The notes under the pieces are model-generated. The model did no database searches and had not been told where the DNA came from. It saw only the letters and a list, made by a program, of their open reading frames with translations. The translations under genes and the position numbers were made by a program. Shown piece after piece: positions 19,295 through 27,477 of a stretch of DNA of 64,000 nucleotides. The stretch's first letter is position 1. Each line of letters starts with the position of its first letter. The stretch lies in assembly GCF_023715745.1 (NCBI RefSeq), contig NZ_JAMBOV010000006.1:62001-126000 (forward strand), written 5' to 3'. Source of the stretch: Microbacterium oleivorans (GTDB taxonomy: Bacteria > Actinomycetota > Actinomycetes > Actinomycetales > Microbacteriaceae).

Positions 19295-20266
19295 ATGACC
19301 GACACCCTGACACGGCCCGCACCCGCGCGGGCCCCTCGCGACCGTCTCGCCGTCGCCGCGCGCGATCGGGCGCGTCGCCGGAAGGACGGTGCGGCGGCGC
19401 TGACGCTGCTCGGCCCCTCCCTCGTGATCCTCGCCGTGATGGTCGGCTATCCGGCCGTCCTCATGGTCGTCCAGTCGTTCACCGACTACTCGATCCGCAA
19501 CAAGGTGCAGGGCACTCTGCCGGACGTGGTCGGGTTCGCGAACTACCTCGAGGTGTTCACGGCCTCGGACTTCCCGGCCGTCCTCGTGCGCAGCCTCGGG
19601 CTCATGCTCGTGATGACGGTGCTCATCGTGGGCTTGGGTGCGCTCGTCGCCGTCCTGATGACCCGTCTGACCCGGGGGTGGCGGCTCCTCGTCTCGATCG
19701 GGCTACTCCTGGCCTGGGCGATGCCGCCCCTGGCGGCGACCACGGTCTGGGGGTGGATCTTCGACGCCCAGTACGGACTCGTGAATTGGCTGTTCAACAC
19801 CGTCACCGGCTCCTCGGACTTCACGAACCATTCGTGGCTGCTCGATCCGTGGTCGTTCTTCGTCGTGCTGACGATCATCGTCGTCTGGCAGGGCGTGCCC
19901 TTCGCCGCCTTCACGCTCTACGCCGCGCTCGGACAGGTGCCCGGCGAGGTGCTCGAAGCGGCCTCGCTCGACGGGGCGACCGGTTTCCAGCGGTTCCGTC
20001 TGGTCGTCTACCCGTACCTCCGCAACGTCGTCACCGTCGTCGTCGTCCTCCAGGTCATCTGGAACCTGCGCATCTTCACTCAGGTCTACACGCTGCAGCA
20101 GCGCGGCGGTCTCGTGTCCGAGACGAACGTCCTCGGCACCTACATCTTCCGGCAGGGGGTGGGGGAGTTCGGCGTCACGAGCGCGATCGGCGTGCTGACC
20201 GTCATCCTCCTGCTCGCCCTGTCCTGGGGCTACGTCCGCACGACCCTCAAGGAGGAGGAGCTGTGA
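19295..20266 (+). CDS. Sugar ABC transporter permease, MalF-type
   Basis: 323 residues, six membrane helices starting after a basic N-terminus (DRLAVAARDRARRRK). The cytosolic EAA loop with the ATPase contact is EVLEAASLDGATGFQRFRLVVYP. ATG 19295 is preferred over ATG 19289 because GGAGG at 19284-19288 gives a 6-base spacing. It pairs with the MalG-type permease by a 4-base overlap. The complex imports the sugar held by the upstream binding protein. Confidence 0.93.
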   Translation: MTDTLTRPAPARAPRDRLAVAARDRARRRKDGAAALTLLGPSLVILAVMVGYPAVLMVVQSFTDYSIRNKVQGTLPDVVGFANYLEVFTASDFPAVLVRSLGLMLVMTVLIVGLGALVAVLMTRLTRGWRLLVSIGLLLAWAMPPLAATTVWGWIFDAQYGLVNWLFNTVTGSSDFTNHSWLLDPWSFFVVLTIIVVWQGVPFAAFTLYAALGQVPGEVLEAASLDGATGFQRFRLVVYPYLRNVVTVVVVLQVIWNLRIFTQVYTLQQRGGLVSETNVLGTYIFRQGVGEFGVTSAIGVLTVILLLALSWGYVRTTLKEEEL

Positions 20267-21225
20267 GCACGCAGATCACGCCTGCCGCTCAGCTGGCGAC
20301 CGTCGGCGTCGACGAGGTCGCCGGGCCCGTCGGTCACGCGAAGACGCCCGTCCCGGGATCGCTCGCCGTCCGTCGTCGGCGGCGCTCGCCGCTCGGGCGT
20401 CTGCTCCTGAACCTGGCCGCGCTGGTCGTGTTCGTCTGCTCGGTCTTCCCGGTCTACTGGATGCTGAACATGTCGTTCACGAGCGGCGAGTCGATCATCA
20501 GCCGCACCCCGAGCTTCCTTCCGCTGGACTTCACGCTCCGCAATTACGAGACGGCGTGGAACCGTCCGGCGGCGCCGGGGCAGACCGACTTCGTCCACGG
20601 ACTGCTCAGTTCGGCGGGGGTGACCGTCGGGGTGCTCATCGTCACGCTGCTCGTCGCGTTCCTCGCCTCGATCGCGGTCGCGCGCATCCGCTTCCGGGGT
20701 CGGCGATCGTTCATCGTCGCGGTCCTCATCGTGCAGATGATCCCCGGCGAGGCGATGATGTTCACGATCTACGGGATGATCGACGACTGGCGACTCATGA
20801 ACACCCTCGTCGGTCTCGGCATCGTCTACGTCGCGGCCGTCGTCCCCTTCACGATCTGGACCCTCCGCGGATTCGTCGCCGGCGTGCCGGTCGACCTCGA
20901 GGAAGCGGCCATGATCGACGGCTGCACGCGCTCGCAGGCGTTCTGGAAGGTGACCTTCCCTCTGCTGGCGCCCGGACTCGTCGCCACCGGCGTCTTCGCC
21001 TTCATCCAGTCGTGGAACGAGTTCACGATGGCGCTCCTCCTGCTGCGCGGACAGAACCTGACCCTGCCGCCGTGGCTGCTGTCGTTCCAGTCCGCGACCG
21101 AGGCGACGAACTGGGGTGCGGTGATGGCGGCATCCACCCTCATCTCGATCCCGGTCGTGGTCTTCTTCCTCATCGTTCAGGGCCGGATGTCGGGCGGGCT
21201 CGTCTCCGGCGCCGTGAAGGGCTGA
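20263..21225 (+). CDS. Sugar ABC transporter permease, MalG-type
   Basis: 320 residues from GTG 20263 overlapping the previous stop, with AAGGAGGAGGAG just upstream. It has a hydrophilic N-terminal stretch of about 45 residues, then six helices; the EAA loop reads VDLEEAAMIDGCTRSQAFWKV. The sequence NMSFTSGESII after helix 1 and the final GRMSGGLVSGAVKG are typical of MalG-like proteins. It functions as the second half of the permease pore. The ROK kinase gene starts 1 base after its stop. Confidence 0.93.
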   Translation: MSTQITPAAQLATVGVDEVAGPVGHAKTPVPGSLAVRRRRRSPLGRLLLNLAALVVFVCSVFPVYWMLNMSFTSGESIISRTPSFLPLDFTLRNYETAWNRPAAPGQTDFVHGLLSSAGVTVGVLIVTLLVAFLASIAVARIRFRGRRSFIVAVLIVQMIPGEAMMFTIYGMIDDWRLMNTLVGLGIVYVAAVVPFTIWTLRGFVAGVPVDLEEAAMIDGCTRSQAFWKVTFPLLAPGLVATGVFAFIQSWNEFTMALLLLRGQNLTLPPWLLSFQSATEATNWGAVMAASTLISIPVVVFFLIVQGRMSGGLVSGAVKG

Positions 21226-21226
21226 C

Positions 21227-22123
21227 GTGCGCATCGGAGTGGATGTCGGTGGCACGAAGACCCTCGCCGTCGCCGTGGACGACACCGGCCGCGTCGTCGC
21301 CGAGGAGCGACGGCCGACGGGCTGGGGCGGCCGCGCGGTCGTCGACGGGATCGTCGCGGTCGTCGCAGCGGTCTCGCACGGCGTCCGACCGGACGCGCTC
21401 GGCGTCGGCCTGCCGGGACAGGTCTCAGCCGGAGGAGTCGTCCGCCACGCCCTCAACCTCGGTATCGACACCCTGGATCTCGCGGAGGCGGTGAGCGCCG
21501 GGGTCGGGGTCCGTCCCCTCGTCGAGAACGACGTGCGCGCGGGCGCCGTGGGCGCGGCATCCCTCCTTCCGGGAGCGGGGTCGATCGCCTACCTGAACCT
21601 CGGTACCGGCATCGCCGCCGGCATCGTCCGGGACGGGATGCCGTGGCGCGGCGCCCGCGGTGCCGCCGGAGAGATCGGTCACATCAGCGTGGACCCCGCC
21701 GGCGCCGCCTGCACCTGCGGGCAGCGCGGATGCATCGAGGCGCTCGCGGGCGGCGCGGCGGTCGCCGCCCGATGGGCGAGACCCGCCGCCCTGCCTGTGG
21801 CCGACGTGTTCGACGCCGCGCACGCGGGCGACCCGCTCGCCGCCGCCCTGCGCGCGGACGTCGTGCGCGGCGTCGCCGCGGCCGCCCACCTGCTCGTGCT
21901 GACCGCCGACGTGGACCTCGTCGTGCTGGGCGGCGGGGTGTCGCACCTCGGCGAGCGGCTGCGTGAGCCGGTGCGTGCGGCCCTGGCGGCAGCGGCGTCC
22001 GAGTCGGCCTTCCTCGGCTCGCTGGAGCTGGCCGATCGCGTGGTGCCGACGCCCCGGGGAGCGCCGGTCGGCGCGCTGGGTGCGGCTCTGCTGGCGGGTG
22101 CGACTGCGGTGACCGGGGTCTGA
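21227..22123 (+). CDS. ROK-family sugar kinase (GlcNAc/glucose type)
   Basis: 298 residues, the length of a ROK kinase without a DNA-binding domain. The ATP-binding DVGGTKTLAVAVDD is at the N-terminus, the LGVGLPGQV region near 60, the catalytic-Asp segment VENDVRAGAVGAA, GEIGHISVDP and the zinc motif CTCGQRGCIEAL. It phosphorylates the imported sugar; GlcNAc or glucosamine is inferred from nagA and hexosaminidase next door. GTG 21227 lies 1 base after the permease stop, so it is the last gene of the transporter operon. A separate BadF-type kinase occurs at 7390-8295. Confidence 0.9.
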   Translation: MRIGVDVGGTKTLAVAVDDTGRVVAEERRPTGWGGRAVVDGIVAVVAAVSHGVRPDALGVGLPGQVSAGGVVRHALNLGIDTLDLAEAVSAGVGVRPLVENDVRAGAVGAASLLPGAGSIAYLNLGTGIAAGIVRDGMPWRGARGAAGEIGHISVDPAGAACTCGQRGCIEALAGGAAVAARWARPAALPVADVFDAAHAGDPLAAALRADVVRGVAAAAHLLVLTADVDLVVLGGGVSHLGERLREPVRAALAAAASESAFLGSLELADRVVPTPRGAPVGALGAALLAGATAVTGV

Positions 22124-22244
22124 GACGGGCCGGGCGTTCCGGATTCGGTCTCGGCAGGCCCCTCACCGGTCGCCTGATCCGGGACGACGGCGCGTCCCCG
22201 GGGACGGAGGGCGCGCCGCGCCGCACCATGGGGCGGATGCCGCG

Positions 22245-23384
22245 TCAGACCGTCCCGGTGAACACCTGTCGCGCCTGCAGATCGGCGTCGAGCAGCACCG
22301 CGTCGGCCACGGCGCCGACGGCGAGCGAGCCGAGCTCCGGCCGGCCGATCGTGCGCGCGGGGGTGGAGGTCAGGGCCGCGACCGCAGCCGGAAGCGCGAC
22401 GCCCGCCGCGACGGCGGTGCGCAGGGCGGCATCCTGCGTGAGCGTCGACCCGGCGATCGTGCCGTCTGCCAGGCGCGCCACGCCGGCCTCCACCGTGACG
22501 GCGAGGGACCCGAGACGGTAGGTCCCGTCGGCCGCGCCTGCGGCGGCCATCGCGTCGGTCACGAGGGCGACGCGGCCGGGCGCCGCGGCGAAGAGGATGC
22601 GGATGACGTCGCGGTGCACGTGGACACCGTCCGCGATGACCTCGACCGTGACCCGAGGGTCGCCGGTTGCCGCTCCCACCGGGCCGGGGGCGCGATGGTG
22701 CAGGCCGGGCATCGCGTTGAACGCGTGCGTGAGCAGGGTGGCGCCGGCGTCGAACGCCTCGCGGGTGAGATCGGCATCGGCGGAGGTGTGTCCCACGGCG
22801 ACGACCACCCCGGCGCGCGTCATGCGCGCGATCGCCTCGATCGCACCGGGCAGTTCGGGCGCGAGCGTGACCTGCACGAGCGCCCCTCGGGCGGCGGCGA
22901 TCAGGGCGTCCACGGCGTCGGGCGTCGGGGCGATCAGGAGGTCGGGGTCGTGGGCGCCGTGGTGCCCCCGGTCGAGGAAGGGGCCCTCCAGATGCGCGCC
23001 GAGGACCGAGGCATCCGCGTGCGTCAGGTCGGCGATGATGCCGAGGCGTGCCTGCAGATCCGTCAGGGACCCGGCGACGAGGGAGATGACCGCGCGCGTC
23101 GTGCCGTGGGCGAGGTGCAGGGCGCGCGCTGCGCGGATCGCGTCCGCTCCCTCCTCGTGTGCCCGTCCGCCGCCGCCGTGCCCGTGCAGATCGATGAAGC
23201 CGGGCGTCAGCAGGGCGCCCTCGCCGGCGACCTCCTGGGCGTCGACGATCTCGTCCGCAGGGAGCGCGCGCCACTCGTCACCCGCGCCGGACGCCGTGAC
23301 GCGACCCCTCTCGGAGCGGATCCACGCGCCCGGGGTCTCGGTGCCCCCGTCGACGAGCCGTGCCGAGTGGATGATGCGGCTCAC
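22245..23384 (-). CDS. nagA: N-acetylglucosamine-6-phosphate deacetylase
   Basis: 379 residues of the amidohydrolase fold. Metal-binding HGHGGGG follows FIDLH near residue 55, the metal Glu is in LGAHLEGPFL, further His residues in VVVAVGHTSADA and THAFNAMPGLHHR, and the catalytic Asp in LVTDAMAAAG. It converts GlcNAc-6-phosphate to glucosamine-6-phosphate plus acetate. GTG 23384 overlaps the hexosaminidase stop by 4 bases, so the two form an operon read towards the ROK kinase gene. The remaining upstream frame is a shadow. Confidence 0.95.
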   Translation of the reverse strand: MSRIIHSARLVDGGTETPGAWIRSERGRVTASGAGDEWRALPADEIVDAQEVAGEGALLTPGFIDLHGHGGGGRAHEEGADAIRAARALHLAHGTTRAVISLVAGSLTDLQARLGIIADLTHADASVLGAHLEGPFLDRGHHGAHDPDLLIAPTPDAVDALIAAARGALVQVTLAPELPGAIEAIARMTRAGVVVAVGHTSADADLTREAFDAGATLLTHAFNAMPGLHHRAPGPVGAATGDPRVTVEVIADGVHVHRDVIRILFAAAPGRVALVTDAMAAAGAADGTYRLGSLAVTVEAGVARLADGTIAGSTLTQDAALRTAVAAGVALPAAVAALTSTPARTIGRPELGSLAVGAVADAVLLDADLQARQVFTGTV

Positions 23385-24853
23385 GCCGTCCACGGCACCT
23401 CCTCGAGGGCGGGGAAGCGGATGCCGAGGGTCGTCCACAGCGGACCGAGGCCGCCGACGCGGCCACGGAACGACTCCCACGACCGCTCAGCCCCGCTCGC
23501 GGGCGACCAGGCGATCTCGGCCGCGGCGGCGATGCGAGGGAAGGCGAGGGCGTCGATGTCCTCGAGGGTCGCGACGGTCTCGGTCCACAGCGGCGCCTCG
23601 ACACCCAGGATCGCCTCCTCGCCGATTCCCTCGACGACGCCAGTCGGCTCCCAGCCGTAGGCCCGGGCGAGGCTGGTCGGGCCGTTGGCCCAGGTGAGTC
23701 CGAGGGGGGAGTCCGCGGTCGGCTTCATGTCGAGGTAGACCGCGTCCGCGGGCGAGAGGACGAGCCGGCCGCCGCGCTCGGCGAAGGCGCGCGCATGGCG
23801 GGCGGCGGCATCCGTCGGCGAGACGAAGCCCCAGAACTGGCCGATCGTGCCCGGGGCGAGGTCCGCCGCCGCGCCGGCCTCGTGCCAGGCGACGGGGGTC
23901 TTCCCGAGGGCGGTGATGACGGCGCTCGTCTGCGCGACGAAGCGCGCGAAGTCCTCGGGGTCGGTGCCCAGCGACTCGTCCCCGCCGAAGTGCAGCCACG
24001 GGCCGGGGGTGAGTTCCGCGAGTTCGGTGTAGACGTCGCGCACGAAGGCGTCCGTCGCCTCGTCGCCGATGCGGAGGGATGAGAACCCCACGCCGATCCC
24101 GGTGTAGGGCTCGCCGGCGACGGGGACCGAGCCCTCCGTGATCACCTCGACGACCGGCGCCGCGGCTATCTCGGGATACGCCAGCCCCACCGCGTGCGTG
24201 TGGCCGGGCATGTCGAACTCGGGCACGACCGTCATGTGGCGGGAGGCGGCGTAGGCGACGATCTGTTGGTACTCGTCCTGCGCGTAGAAGCCGCCCGCCG
24301 CGCCGTCGACGGCCGTGGCCGATGCCTTCGCGGTGAGCTCGGGGCGCGAGCGCAGCTCGAGACGCCAGCCCTGGTCGTCCGACAGGTGCAGGTGCAGGAC
24401 GTTGAGCTTGAGGGATGCCGCCCGGTCGATGTACGCCCGCACTGTGGCGACGTCGTGGAAGTGGCGCGCGACGTCGAGCATCACGCCGCGATACGCGAAT
24501 CGCGGGGCGTCGAAGATGCGCAGCGACGGCACGACCCATGCGTCGCCGTCGCGGTGGACGAGCTGGCCGAGCGTCTGCACCCCGTAGAAGAGGCCCGCGG
24601 CATCCGCTCCCGCGATCCGGATGCCGGTGGCCGACACCTCGAGTCGGTACGACTCGGCCGGGCCCGCGCCGTCGACCGTCAGTGCGATGCCGCCGCCCGT
24701 GCCGAGGTCGACGCCGGTGCGGGTCCGGACGAGCGCGCGCAGGTGCTCGGCGGCATCCGGGTCCCCCCTCACGGTTGCGCCGTCCAGCGCGAAGGGCGCG
24801 TCGCCGGTGCGGGCGACGTCTGCGGGAAAGGGCACGAGGGGGAGGGGGAGCAA
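23381..24853 (-). CDS. Beta-N-acetylhexosaminidase, GH20, apparently cytosolic
   Basis: About 490 residues. An N-terminal GH20b-like domain precedes the barrel, which begins around FAYRGVMLDVARHFHDV. The catalytic Asp-Glu pair lies in LHFGGDESLGTD, and the substrate-shaping region includes YVPEFD-like VVPEFDMPGHTHA. The enzyme removes terminal GlcNAc residues. I see no signal peptide, so the substrate is probably cleaved after import by the nearby ABC transporter. The start is uncertain: TTG 24853 (behind a GGTGGTGG stretch) is preferred, as the region further upstream holds the operator; GTG 24835 is an alternative. Confidence 0.88.
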   Translation of the reverse strand: MLPLPLVPFPADVARTGDAPFALDGATVRGDPDAAEHLRALVRTRTGVDLGTGGGIALTVDGAGPAESYRLEVSATGIRIAGADAAGLFYGVQTLGQLVHRDGDAWVVPSLRIFDAPRFAYRGVMLDVARHFHDVATVRAYIDRAASLKLNVLHLHLSDDQGWRLELRSRPELTAKASATAVDGAAGGFYAQDEYQQIVAYAASRHMTVVPEFDMPGHTHAVGLAYPEIAAAPVVEVITEGSVPVAGEPYTGIGVGFSSLRIGDEATDAFVRDVYTELAELTPGPWLHFGGDESLGTDPEDFARFVAQTSAVITALGKTPVAWHEAGAAADLAPGTIGQFWGFVSPTDAAARHARAFAERGGRLVLSPADAVYLDMKPTADSPLGLTWANGPTSLARAYGWEPTGVVEGIGEEAILGVEAPLWTETVATLEDIDALAFPRIAAAAEIAWSPASGAERSWESFRGRVGGLGPLWTTLGIRFPALEEVPWTA

Positions 24854-24870
24854 CCGCCACCACCGTTCTG

Positions 24871-24887
24871 TAAGGCGTCCTAACAAA
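24871..24887. promoter_or_regulatory. Putative ROK-regulator operator upstream of the hexosaminidase-nagA operon
   Basis: TAAGGCGTCCTAACAAA, matching the 17-mer at 16754-16770 in 13 positions including both TAAGG and CTAACAAA ends. It lies 17 bases before the proposed TTG start, covering the 5' end or promoter of the minus-strand operon. Confidence 0.6.
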
Positions 24888-24922
24888 ACCGATCGGGCCA
24901 GCCTATCAGCGGCGGCATCCGT

Positions 24923-24928
24923 TATGCT
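24923..24928 (+). promoter_or_regulatory. -10 element of the glyA-folD promoter
   Basis: TATGCT, placed so that transcription would start near 24935, just before the riboswitch. I see no good -35. Confidence 0.5.
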
Positions 24929-24933
24929 CGCAG

Positions 24934-25012
24934 TGTCGCGACTGGCGTTGAGGTGGGCTACCACCGGGGAGCGATTGACACGGCATTCGACCGCGCGCCT
25001 GGGCCGATGCGA
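24934..25012 (+). promoter_or_regulatory. ZTP (pfl) riboswitch controlling glyA-folD
   Basis: The conserved ZTP riboswitch signature is present in order: GCGACTGGCG, then GGTGGGCTACCACCGGGGAGCG as the first hairpin and pseudoknot partner, and after a variable insert TTCGACCGC...GCCTGGGCC as the 3' element. It lies between the promoter and glyA. This class senses ZTP/ZMP (AICAR phosphate), which rises when 10-formyl-tetrahydrofolate is short, and turns on one-carbon genes. The two downstream genes are exactly such genes. Confidence 0.88.
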
Positions 25013-25048
25013 GATTACCCATCCCGAAAGCCGTCGTCAGGAGATCGC

Positions 25049-26323
25049 ATGACCGATTCGCTGTTCAACGCCCCGCTGTCCGAGGTCGATCCCGAGATCG
25101 CCGATGTGCTCGAGCGCGAGCTCGACCGTCAGCGCGGGTTCCTCGAGATGATCGCCTCCGAGAACTTCGTTCCCGTCTCGGTGCTGCAGTCGCAGGGCTC
25201 CGTCCTCACCAACAAGTACGCCGAGGGCTACCCCGGCCGCCGGTACTACGGCGGCTGCGAGGTCGTCGACGTCGCCGAAGAGCTCGCCATCGAGCGCGCC
25301 AAGTCACTGTTCGGCGCCGAGTTCGCCAACGTTCAGCCCCACTCCGGCGCATCCGCCAACGCCGCCGTCCTGCACGCCATCGCCCGTCCCGGCGACACGC
25401 TGCTCGGCCTGTCACTCGACCACGGCGGTCACCTGACGCACGGCATGAAGATCAACTTCTCGGGCCGCCTGTACAACATCGTCGCCTACGGGGTCGATGC
25501 CGAGACCTCGCTCGTCGACATGGACGAGGTCCGCCGCCTCGCCGTCGAGCACAAGCCGAAGGTCATCATCGCGGGCTGGTCGGCCTACCCGCGCCAGCTC
25601 GATTTCGCCGCCTTCCGCGCGATCGCCGACGAGGTCGGCGCGCTCCTCTGGGTCGACATGGCGCACTTCGCCGGTCTCGTCGCGGCGGGCCTGCACCCCT
25701 CTCCCGTGCCGCACGCGCACGTCGTCAGCTCGACGGTGCACAAGACGATCGGCGGCCCCCGTTCGGGCTTCATCCTCACCAACGACGCCGACATCGCGAA
25801 GAAGATCAATTCGGCGGTCTTCCCGGGTCAGCAGGGCGGCCCGCTCATGCACGTGATCGCCGCCAAGGCGACCGCGTTCAAGCTCGCGGCATCCGATGAC
25901 TTCAAGGAGCGTCAGCAGCGCACCGTCTCGGGCGCGGCCATCCTCGCCGACCGGCTCTCGCAGCAGGACGTGAAGGACGCCGGCATCTCGGTCCGCTCCG
26001 GCGGCACCGACGTGCACCTCGTCCTGGTCGACCTGCGCGACGCGGCGATCGACGGCAAGCAGGCCGAGGACCTGCTGCACGAGATCCGGATCACGGTCAA
26101 CCGCAACGCGGTGCCGAACGACCCGCGCCCCCCGATGGTGACCTCGGGCCTGCGCATCGGCACCCCCGCGCTCGCGACCCGCGGCTTCGGCGACGCCGAG
26201 TTCGCCGAGGTGGCCGACGTCATCGCGCTCGCGCTGCAGCCCGGCGCCGACCTCGAGGCGCTCCGCGCGCGCGTCGCGACCCTCGCCGACGCGTTCCCGC
26301 TGTACCCCGGCCTCCAGCAGTGA
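25049..26323 (+). CDS. glyA: Serine hydroxymethyltransferase
   Basis: 424 residues. It makes glycine and 5,10-methylene-tetrahydrofolate from serine and tetrahydrofolate using PLP. Landmarks: [34 protein letters not shown], and the PLP-lysine segment [13 protein letters not shown], slightly different from the common THKTLRGPRGG. The C-terminal [12 protein letters not shown] is typical. ATG 25049 follows AGGAGATCGC; the extension of the frame upstream crosses the riboswitch. It is regulated by the ZTP riboswitch and followed by folD. Confidence 0.97.
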   Translation: MTDSLFNAPLSEVDPEIADVLERELDRQRGFLEMIASENFVPVSVLQSQGSVLTNKYAEGYPGRRYYGGCEVVDVAEELAIERAKSLFGAEFANVQPHSGASANAAVLHAIARPGDTLLGLSLDHGGHLTHGMKINFSGRLYNIVAYGVDAETSLVDMDEVRRLAVEHKPKVIIAGWSAYPRQLDFAAFRAIADEVGALLWVDMAHFAGLVAAGLHPSPVPHAHVVSSTVHKTIGGPRSGFILTNDADIAKKINSAVFPGQQGGPLMHVIAAKATAFKLAASDDFKERQQRTVSGAAILADRLSQQDVKDAGISVRSGGTDVHLVLVDLRDAAIDGKQAEDLLHEIRITVNRNAVPNDPRPPMVTSGLRIGTPALATRGFGDAEFAEVADVIALALQPGADLEALRARVATLADAFPLYPGLQQ

Positions 26324-26351
26324 GCCGCGGCATCCGCCCCCTCTTCCGATC

Positions 26352-26420
26352 GCGAGACTGCGCCCACGCCCCGAGACAGCGGTCTTGGACCGCAGTCTCG
26401 AGCTCCCGGTGCAGTCTCGC
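26352..26420. repeat. Repeated GAGACTGC/GCAGTCTC elements between glyA and folD
   Basis: GCGAGACTGC (26352-26361) is the exact reverse complement of GCAGTCTCGC (26411-26420), and CGCAGTCTCG at 26391-26400 pairs with 26353-26362. A third, imperfect pairing lies in CCGAGACAGCGGTCTTGG. The 3' arm can therefore pair with either of two partners, giving mutually exclusive hairpins in the mRNA 30-100 bases before folD. Confidence 0.6.
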
Positions 26421-26447
26421 GGTCGAGGGGCGACGACAGGAGACACC

Positions 26448-27338
26448 GTGACCGCACAGATCCTCGACGGCAAGGCGGCGGCGGCCGCGATCAAGACCGA
26501 GCTCGCGGAGCGGGTGGCCGCCCTCAAGGAGCGCGGCGTGACGCCCGGCATCGCCACCGTGCTCGTGGGGGCCGACCCGGCATCCCAGCTCTACGTCGGT
26601 ATGAAGCACCGGCAGTCCGAGGCGATCGGGATGAACTCGATCCAGCGCGAGCTGCCCGCCGATGCGACGCAGGAGCAGGTCGAGGCGCTGATCGACGAGC
26701 TCAACGCCGACCCGGCGTGCCACGGCTACATCGTCCAGCTGCCGTTGCCGAAGCACCTCGACACCGACCGCATCCTCGAGCGGATCGACCCGGAGAAGGA
26801 TGCCGACGGCCTCCACCCGACGAACCTCGGTCGCCTGGTGCTCAACGTCAACACGCCGATCACGTCGCCGCTGCCGTGCACGCCGCGCGGCGTCATCGAG
26901 CTGCTCATCCGCAACGGCTACGACCTGAACGGCACGCACGTCGTCGTCGTCGGCCGCGGTGTCACGATCGGCCGCTCGATCGGCCTGCTGCTCACGCGCC
27001 GCGAGTACAACGCGACCGTGACGCTCACCCACACCGGGACGACCGACCTCGGCGCGCACCTGCGCGAGGCCGACGTCATCGTCGCCGCGGCGGGGGTGAA
27101 GCACATCGTCACCGCCGAGCATGTCAAGCCCGGCGCCGCGGTGCTCGACGTGGGCGTCACCCGCGAGGACGACCCCGAGACCGGCAGGAGCCGCGTCTAC
27201 GGCGACGTTCATCCCGACGTCGCGCAGGTCGCGGGCTGGCTCTCGCCGAACCCCGGCGGCGTCGGTCCCATGACCGTCGCCCTGCTGATGACGAACGTCG
27301 TCGAGGTCGCCGAGCGCGCCGCGGGTCTGCGCGACTGA
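26448..27338 (+). CDS. folD: Methylenetetrahydrofolate dehydrogenase / cyclohydrolase
   Basis: 296 residues. Bifunctional enzyme that oxidises 5,10-methylene-THF with NADP and hydrolyses 5,10-methenyl-THF to 10-formyl-THF. Landmarks: active-site region [13 protein letters not shown] (the catalytic Lys of YxxxK is visible as MKH), [23 protein letters not shown], the nucleotide-binding [14 protein letters not shown] and the end [17 protein letters not shown] 26448 follows CAGGAG at 6-7 bases. It acts on the product of glyA and probably shares its transcript through the repeat-bearing spacer. Confidence 0.96.
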   Translation: MTAQILDGKAAAAAIKTELAERVAALKERGVTPGIATVLVGADPASQLYVGMKHRQSEAIGMNSIQRELPADATQEQVEALIDELNADPACHGYIVQLPLPKHLDTDRILERIDPEKDADGLHPTNLGRLVLNVNTPITSPLPCTPRGVIELLIRNGYDLNGTHVVVVGRGVTIGRSIGLLLTRREYNATVTLTHTGTTDLGAHLREADVIVAAAGVKHIVTAEHVKPGAAVLDVGVTREDDPETGRSRVYGDVHPDVAQVAGWLSPNPGGVGPMTVALLMTNVVEVAERAAGLRD

Positions 27339-27346
27339 CGCGCCGC

Positions 27347-27436
27347 CCGTTCACGGATGCGACAGCGTCCGCGACACGCCGGTGAGGCGCACGCGGATGC
27401 CGGGTGTCGCCCGGCATCCGTTGCATCCGTGAACGG
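27347..27436. terminator. Nested double hairpin, bidirectional terminator
   Basis: Outer perfect 14-bp arms CCGTTCACGGATGC (27347-27360) and GCATCCGTGAACGG (27423-27436) enclose an inner 11-bp hairpin CGGATGCCGGG / CCCGGCATCCG with a 5-base loop (27394-27420). It lies between convergent folD and the amino-acid transporter ATPase gene. No U run, but the inner hairpin alone is very stable. Confidence 0.7.
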
Positions 27437-27477
27437 AACGCCGAGAGCCGCCGCGCGCCGGCGCTCGGGCGCCGGCG

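Noticed and set aside
21679..23274. A 531-codon minus-strand frame across the ROK kinase and nagA
   Set aside because: Contains no family motif and crosses two well-supported genes in another frame.
24889..25048. Extension of glyA to an upstream start at 24953
   Set aside because: The extra residues are encoded by the ZTP riboswitch; ATG 25049 has an AGGAG ribosome site and the family N-terminus.
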